Assembly (NCBI GenBank): GCA_003993805.1
Contig: RSEF01000026.1
Coordinates: 2,723,008-2,787,007, forward strand
Direction of reading: 5' to 3'
Origin: Himantopus leucocephalus
Taxonomy: Eukaryota; Chordata; Aves; Charadriiformes; Recurvirostridae
Length of the DNA: 64,000 nt
Positions 59,789 through 64,000 of this stretch are shown here, one piece after another. The notes under the pieces are model-generated. The model saw only the letters and a program-made list of their open reading frames with translations. It made no database searches and was not told the origin of the DNA. A program made the position numbers and the translations under genes. How positions within the stretch are numbered: the first letter of the stretch is position 1; every line of letters starts with the position of its first letter.

Positions 59789-60683
59789 GTAAGTGTTCCC
59801 CTCGCCTTCGGTGTGTACGTGTCCGTCTCCTCTGCATGGCCAAAACAGGGCAGGAGGGGTCCGTACCGTGCAGGGGGTGACACCGCGCAGGTGGTGGCTG
59901 TTGCTTTGGCACATGGTGTCCGCGGCAGCACTGCCCACTCCTGCGGCAGGGCTGGCCAGAGTCCGGACAAGCCGCAGCGCTGGGAGAGGCGCGGGAGGTG
60001 CTGGAGCAGCCGGGGAGGAGCCCTTAGGCTCTGCTGCCTTCCCTGGAGCAGGTCTGGCAACCAGACAGTGGCTTTGCGATGCAAATATTGTTTTTGCGGA
60101 GGCTTGTTATTGCTAACGGCACATCTCAGAGGAGAGCGGGCTCCTCTGCCTTGCACGAGCGCCTGTGCCCGGCTCAGCTCCACGGACGGACACGGTTGCA
60201 GCATCGCTAGCTCTGCCCTTCTCAACACCAGCGCTGCGCTCCTTTGGGGTAAACCTGGGAGCTTCTGAGCCTCTTTCTTGCACAGGGAGTTCCTGTAAAT
60301 GTCTTCCAGTGGCTCTCTGGCTGCCTGTCCTCTCTGTGAGGTGCACAGCCAGGATGCCCTTCAGTCCTATTCGAATGACCTGAGGTAGCAGGAAGATGTA
60401 GCTGTGAAATTTATTAATGAGACCAAGATACCGAGCGAGAAACAGGGGCTTCCCGGTACTGAGAGGGAATCTGAAGAGTGCCTGTGGTCCGAGGGGTGAT
60501 GAGTAGCACACCCCCACAAGTGCTCGTGGTAATTTCCTCAGGTGTTGAAGGGCTTTAAGCCACAAATTGCACGTCCCGCCTGGGGAAGAAGCTGAAATCC
60601 CATCAGGATCTGCTGCAGGATGGCAGAGAGGGGATTCACCCTCTTTGCATACGCTTCCTCACGGCTTTGTGTTTGCTTTGCAG
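59789..60683 (+). other. Intron between microexon and Ig1 first half
   Basis: An 895-base intron with donor gtaagtg and acceptor TTTGCTTTGCAG ending at 60683. It contains the TGCATG element noted separately, and otherwise nothing recognised. Confidence 0.75.
59833..59838 (+). promoter_or_regulatory. TGCATG (Rbfox-type) element downstream of the microexon
   Basis: TGCATG starts 45 bases after the microexon ends. Rbfox proteins bind UGCAUG, and downstream sites generally promote inclusion of the preceding exon in neurons and muscle. A single hexamer can occur by chance, but the position is typical. Confidence 0.5.
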
Positions 60684-60789
60684 TGCCTCAGCCCCCCACA
60701 ATCACCAAGCAGTCCGTGAAGGACTACATCGTTGACCCAAGAGATAATATCTTCATTGAATGTGAAGCCAAAGGGAACCCCGTTCCCAC
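60684..60789 (+). CDS. NFASC: Neurofascin Ig domain 1, first half
   Basis: 106 bases, residues 38-73 (split codons at both ends), a standard length for this exon in the L1 family as I recall. It encodes [10 protein letters not shown], then [19 protein letters not shown], with the first conserved Ig1 cysteine at residue 64 (ECEAKGNP). The acceptor is TGCAG|TG and the donor CCAC|gtaagtg (phase 2). Ig1-4 of L1-family proteins fold into a horseshoe that makes adhesive contacts, and Ig1 lies at the exposed end. The segment shows no frame disruption. Confidence 0.95.
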
Positions 60790-60955
60790 GTAAGTGCATC
60801 TACAGCCCTCTGCTGTTCATTAGAGCTGGCTCTGGAGGAGCTCCCCTCCGGTCAAGCTGTGCCATTTACCCCACCGGCTAACGTGGCTGTTGGCACAGGT
60901 AAGGATCTCACCAGGTAAATATGGTCCCTGGTTACAAAGCCAACCTCTTCCCCAG
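60790..60955 (+). other. Short intron within Ig1
   Basis: 166 bases, donor gtaagtg and acceptor CTTCCCCAG. No other feature was recognised. Confidence 0.8.
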
Positions 60956-61152
60956 TTTTTCCTGGACGCGGAACGGGAAGTTCTTCAACGTGGCGAAGGA
61001 CCCCAGGGTGTCCATGCGGCGGCGGTCGGGGACACTGGTCATCGACTTCCACAGTGGGGGACGGCCGGAGGACTACGAGGGCGAGTACCAGTGCTTTGCC
61101 CGGAATGACTACGGCACTGCTCTCTCCAGCAAAATCCACCTCCAAGTTTCTA
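60956..61152 (+). CDS. NFASC: Neurofascin Ig domain 1, second half
   Basis: 197 bases, residues 73-138 plus one base. It holds the core tryptophan of Ig1 (FSWTRNG, residue 76), the basic run [16 protein letters not shown], and the cysteine motif [14 protein letters not shown] with the second Ig1 cysteine at residue 119. The donor is TTTCTA|gtgagt at 61153 (phase 1). Disulfide 64-119 is expected from the family. Splitting each Ig domain over two exons is normal in L1-family genes. Confidence 0.95.
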
Positions 61153-61514
61153 GTGAGTAACAGCAGTGGCACAGAGCGAGCAGCCGGCAGCCCCGAGGAG
61201 AGCAGGGATTATTTGCATCGTATGGGATTTTGTAGAAGAGGCGTGGAGAATATGCACCGCTCAAACATCTCAGCCTGCTTCATCTGGTACCTGTGTTGGG
61301 ATGTATCCAGTGACAGGACCGAGATGAAGGCACGGGGGTTACGGCTGTAGCTAACAGGGAAATAACTCGGTATAGATTTAAGGAAATTTTGCATGCATAG
61401 AAATGAAGTTTGCATTGAGGCCGCTCCATGGAAACCGGGTCAGGTCCAGCGGGAAGAGGTCTGTAAAATTGCTACCCTCCCTCCCTCACGAGGTGTCTTT
61501 GCTTCTTGTGGCAG
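61153..61514 (+). other. Intron between Ig1 and Ig2
   Basis: 362 bases, donor gtgagt and acceptor CTTCTTGTGGCAG. No repeat or exon was recognised. Confidence 0.8.
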
Positions 61515-61637
61515 AGTCTCCCCTGTGGCCCAAGGAGAAGGTGGATGTGATAGAGGTGGATGAAGGTGCTCCGCTCAGTCTGCAGTGCAACCCGCCGCCT
61601 GGCCTGCCTTCTCCTGTCATCTTCTGGATGAGCAGCT
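61515..61637 (+). CDS. NFASC: Neurofascin Ig domain 2, first half
   Basis: 123 bases, residues 139-179 plus one base, the length I recall for this exon in L1-family genes. It reads [18 protein letters not shown], then [21 protein letters not shown], with the first Ig2 cysteine at residue 163 and the core tryptophan at 176. The donor is AGCAGCT|gtgagt at 61638 (phase 1). The sequence [17 protein letters not shown] is a strong neurofascin/NrCAM-type signature. Confidence 0.95.
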
Positions 61638-61846
61638 GTGAGTCGGGGATCCCCCTTCCCACCTCGGACCCTGTGGGCAGCCTTTCCGTCGCCTGCAGTG
61701 TTTATTTAAAATAACTCCGTTTAGGGTCGTTATTGCTAGTTCAGAGCTTGGAGGCAGCCGTGTGTGGCCGGGCTCTGGGGGTTCTCCTTTGTGCCGCCAC
61801 CCGTGGGAGGATCTGACTTGCTCTGAGTGCCGGTTCTCCCCCACAG
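61638..61846 (+). other. Short intron within Ig2
   Basis: 209 bases, donor gtgagt and acceptor GTTCTCCCCCACAG. Nothing else was recognised. Confidence 0.8.
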
Positions 61847-62017
61847 CCATGGAGCCCATCCACCAGGACAAGCGCGTCTCCCAGGGCCAGAACGGCGACC
61901 TCTACTTCTCCAACGTCATGCTGCAGGATGCCCAGACCGACTACAGCTGCAACGCGCGCTTCCACTTCACCCACACCATCCAGCAGAAAAACCCTTACAC
62001 CCTCAAGGTGAAAACCA
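61847..62017 (+). CDS. NFASC: Neurofascin Ig domain 2, second half
   Basis: 171 bases, residues 180-236 plus one base. It reads SMEPIHQDKRVSQGQNGDLY, FSNVMLQDAQTDYSCNARF, then HFTHTIQQKNPYTLKVKT, with the second Ig2 cysteine at residue 214. The donor is AAAACCA|gtaagtg at 62018 (phase 1). In other vertebrates the next exon at this point is an alternatively used linker segment before Ig3, and it is not visible in the remaining 2 kb. Confidence 0.95.
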
Positions 62018-64000
62018 GTAAGTGTCACGGTGATTGCCCAGGGTGGCTCTCCCCCGCCTCTCTCGGGCAGGGTTTTCCTTCCAGACACCTTGTGTCTGTC
62101 CTTGACACCACTGAGACCTACCAGGGAGAAGAGTGGCTTCCTTCATTTTGTTTAGGATAGTACAGGAGCCTGTCTGGATGAGGAATGATGGTCCTTGGAT
62201 AGTTTACCTGGCAGGGAGGAGTTGCTGCTTTCCCTCCGGCATCTCAGAGCTTTGCAGCTTCATGGGTCGAGGGCTGCAGAGAGAGTTCGGTGCGGGTATC
62301 GCTGAGTCCGCGTGTCTGGGATGAAGTGGAAAGCATTTCAACACAGATGGGGCATTCCTCCCATCTTTAGGGAAACGTATAATATCGAGTGATCTTTGCT
62401 TAGTTTGAAAAGCTGGAAATAGCCTTGGTTTGCTCCAGGTTTAGGTTTACAGGGAGCTCCCAGCTGTGCTGGTGCTGCGCGGGGGCGCTGAGTGAGTGTC
62501 AGTATCCACAGCTCAGGATTTACCCACTGACCAGGAGCTGCTGTCTGGCTCCTTGGCTCTGGGAGGTGCTGGCAGGAGCGCTTGAGCCTTTGGGGTCGGA
62601 GCGTGTACACGTGGGACACGCTCAGGATGGCCAGCGATCTCAGTGTCACCTTGGCGAAGAGCATCGTCTCAGGGGGCAGGAGGAGCACACGCATGGCGCT
62701 CTCCAGGCGTGTGAAGAGCCTTTCCGTGGGCAGGGCCAGCCACCAGCAGTCTCTTCTCCAGAAGGGAGACTGCTTGAAGGAAGGCGGGTTCCTGACGCTA
62801 ACGCGTTTCGTGCCAGCGGGCTGCTGGGCGTGGTGGCAGAGGGGAACTGAGCTGAGCGCGGCAGGACACGAAGCTCTTGAGTTGACACTGGTCCTGCAGA
62901 GCATGGGCTCTCTTTTGGGGTGTGTGTGTGCAGAGCACCGGCACAATCAGCAATCGACACAGAAACAGCATCTATGGGCCCCAGTCATCAGGCGGGAGCC
63001 ACCTCCTGTTCCCAGTAAGGTCCGACTGGGAGGAAGGGGTGGCGTGCGCTGGCAGACGCAAGGCTGCGTTGGGGGGAGCAGGCTCTTGTGCGACGCAGGC
63101 ACGAGGCCCCCCTCAACACCCGCGTTAGGAGTCTAATTTGATCTTGCAGCAGCTTAAATTAGAAGCAACGCTATTAAAGCGATGCGAGAAGCAGACGGGC
63201 CCTGGAGTGTTCTCCACTTTTATTGTAACAGCTTCTCCTCTGTGCAAAGCACGAGTGGAGAATCAGCAATATGAATGCTATAAACAGGCTCTTTGCCACT
63301 GGCGAGCAATGTGTGTAGGTACTTCATTCTGTGTATTATTTGTGTGTTTACAGAGCTGGCCAGACAATGCCAGCGCCTACCTGTAAGGGAAGGACTGAGT
63401 CCTAAATTAGTGTGAGCTGGAGAAACTCTGGCAAACAAAGGTCTGTGGTCATCTGAGCCTCCAAAGGCTCCAGCCTGACATGGTTGTCAAGCTCTAGGAA
63501 AAAATGTGGAAGAAATCCTGGAAGGTTTCTGTGCAGACAGACAGAGTCTCCCCCTCCAGCCACACTCAGATGCCACCACGGCGTTTTGCTCCCGGGCTGT
63601 GTAGAATTGGCTTCCGATTATACTGGACCCTCTCTTTATGTTTTCCTTTGGAAGCGTCTGCGGTATTATCAGATGCAAATGTCACCCCATGAGCTCCCAA
63701 AGGCCCTTTTAATTTAAATAAGTGAGGGTCTAATTTCTCATCTGTTATTATACAAAAAATTCTTTATACGTACAGTGCTCAAAGGAGATGAGCTTGTATT
63801 TGTCTCAAGCTGTTCAATCATCTCAGCCGTNAAGGTTCACCAGCTGCTGAAAAATCATTGCACGGGATTGCCATGCCCTGGCATGCAAGAAGGGACAAAC
63901 GCAGAGGCTTGGGGGAGTGATACACCCATGGCTTTGCCTGCGGAGCATTTCTCTGGTGTTCCCAGGTTCAGGCAGCTCCTGGGCATCGCTGTTGGAGCGG
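62018..64000 (+). other. Intron after Ig2, running off the window
   Basis: 1983 bases of intron with no further neurofascin exon. I looked for the linker and Ig3 sequences expected next (a KPHNET-like linker, then a TPSFMYP-type start) on the + strand and did not find them. A single N lies at 63831. An AT-rich stretch at about 63120-63330 and 63690-63800 shows nothing specific. Confidence 0.7.

Larger units (their letters stand above)
16940..64000 (+). other. NFASC: Neurofascin gene, 5' part (partial at right edge)
   Basis: Neurofascin is a single-pass membrane adhesion protein of the L1 family. It clusters at axon initial segments and nodes of Ranvier, and its glial isoform acts at paranodes. 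Seen here: a putative non-coding first exon, a signal-peptide exon, a microexon and four exons covering Ig domains 1 and 2. All splice junctions are GT-AG and all phases join without a stop, giving 236 residues before the window ends in an intron. The order of conserved blocks ([49 protein letters not shown]) distinguishes neurofascin from NrCAM, L1 and CHL1 as I recall those families. Ig3-6, the fibronectin repeats, the transmembrane segment and the ankyrin-binding tail are not in the window. The left boundary is uncertain because the transcription start cannot be fixed from sequence alone. Confidence 0.9.

Noticed and set aside
1..64000. CRISPR arrays, bacterial operons, phage or plasmid systems
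   Set aside because: The sequence is vertebrate. No regularly spaced repeats with unique spacers or prokaryotic gene layout were seen.
62018..64000. The next neurofascin exon (linker or Ig3)
   Set aside because: The expected peptide blocks were not found on the + strand in this interval, so the exon is probably beyond the window.

Overview
This window is nuclear DNA from a bird. The evidence is several 3'-terminal fragments of CR1 LINEs in both orientations, a solo retroviral LTR of a type I associate with avian genomes, remnants of old amniote MIR-like SINEs, and coding exons that read as avian neurofascin. No database search was run. The match to chicken neurofascin rests on recall of that family, supported by six exons whose phases and lengths join without error.

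The only protein-coding gene I can support is NFASC (neurofascin, an L1-family immunoglobulin cell-adhesion molecule), on the + strand and cut off by the window's right edge. A CpG island at about 16.75-17.3 kb ends in a consensus 5' splice site and is the best candidate for the non-coding first exon. A first intron of about 39.5 kb follows. The signal-peptide exon is at 56582-56757, an 18-base microexon at 59771-59788, and then four exons at 60684-60789, 60956-61152, 61515-61637 and 61847-62017. Together they encode 236 residues: signal peptide, a short N-terminal linker, Ig domain 1 and Ig domain 2. The remainder of the gene lies beyond base 64000.

Bases 1 to about 16.7 kb are upstream DNA without a recognisable gene. 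They contain a few AT-rich, homeodomain-site-rich stretches that look like regulatory DNA and one CR1 copy interrupted by a 100-N gap. The first intron holds CR1 fragments (one nested in another), a solo LTR with a 5-bp target duplication, MIR-like remnants, an uncharacterised pair of interleaved local duplications at 49.56-51.05 kb, and several CpG-rich patches that could be alternative promoters.

The most interesting biological signal is the microexon. It carries UGC motifs between a pyrimidine tract and its 3' splice site and a TGCATG about 45 bases downstream, the arrangement expected for neuron-specific inclusion. The most useful technical signal is that many single-N characters are flanked by near-identical copies of the same sequence. 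These are most likely assembly joins that falsely duplicate sequence, not real tandem repeats.
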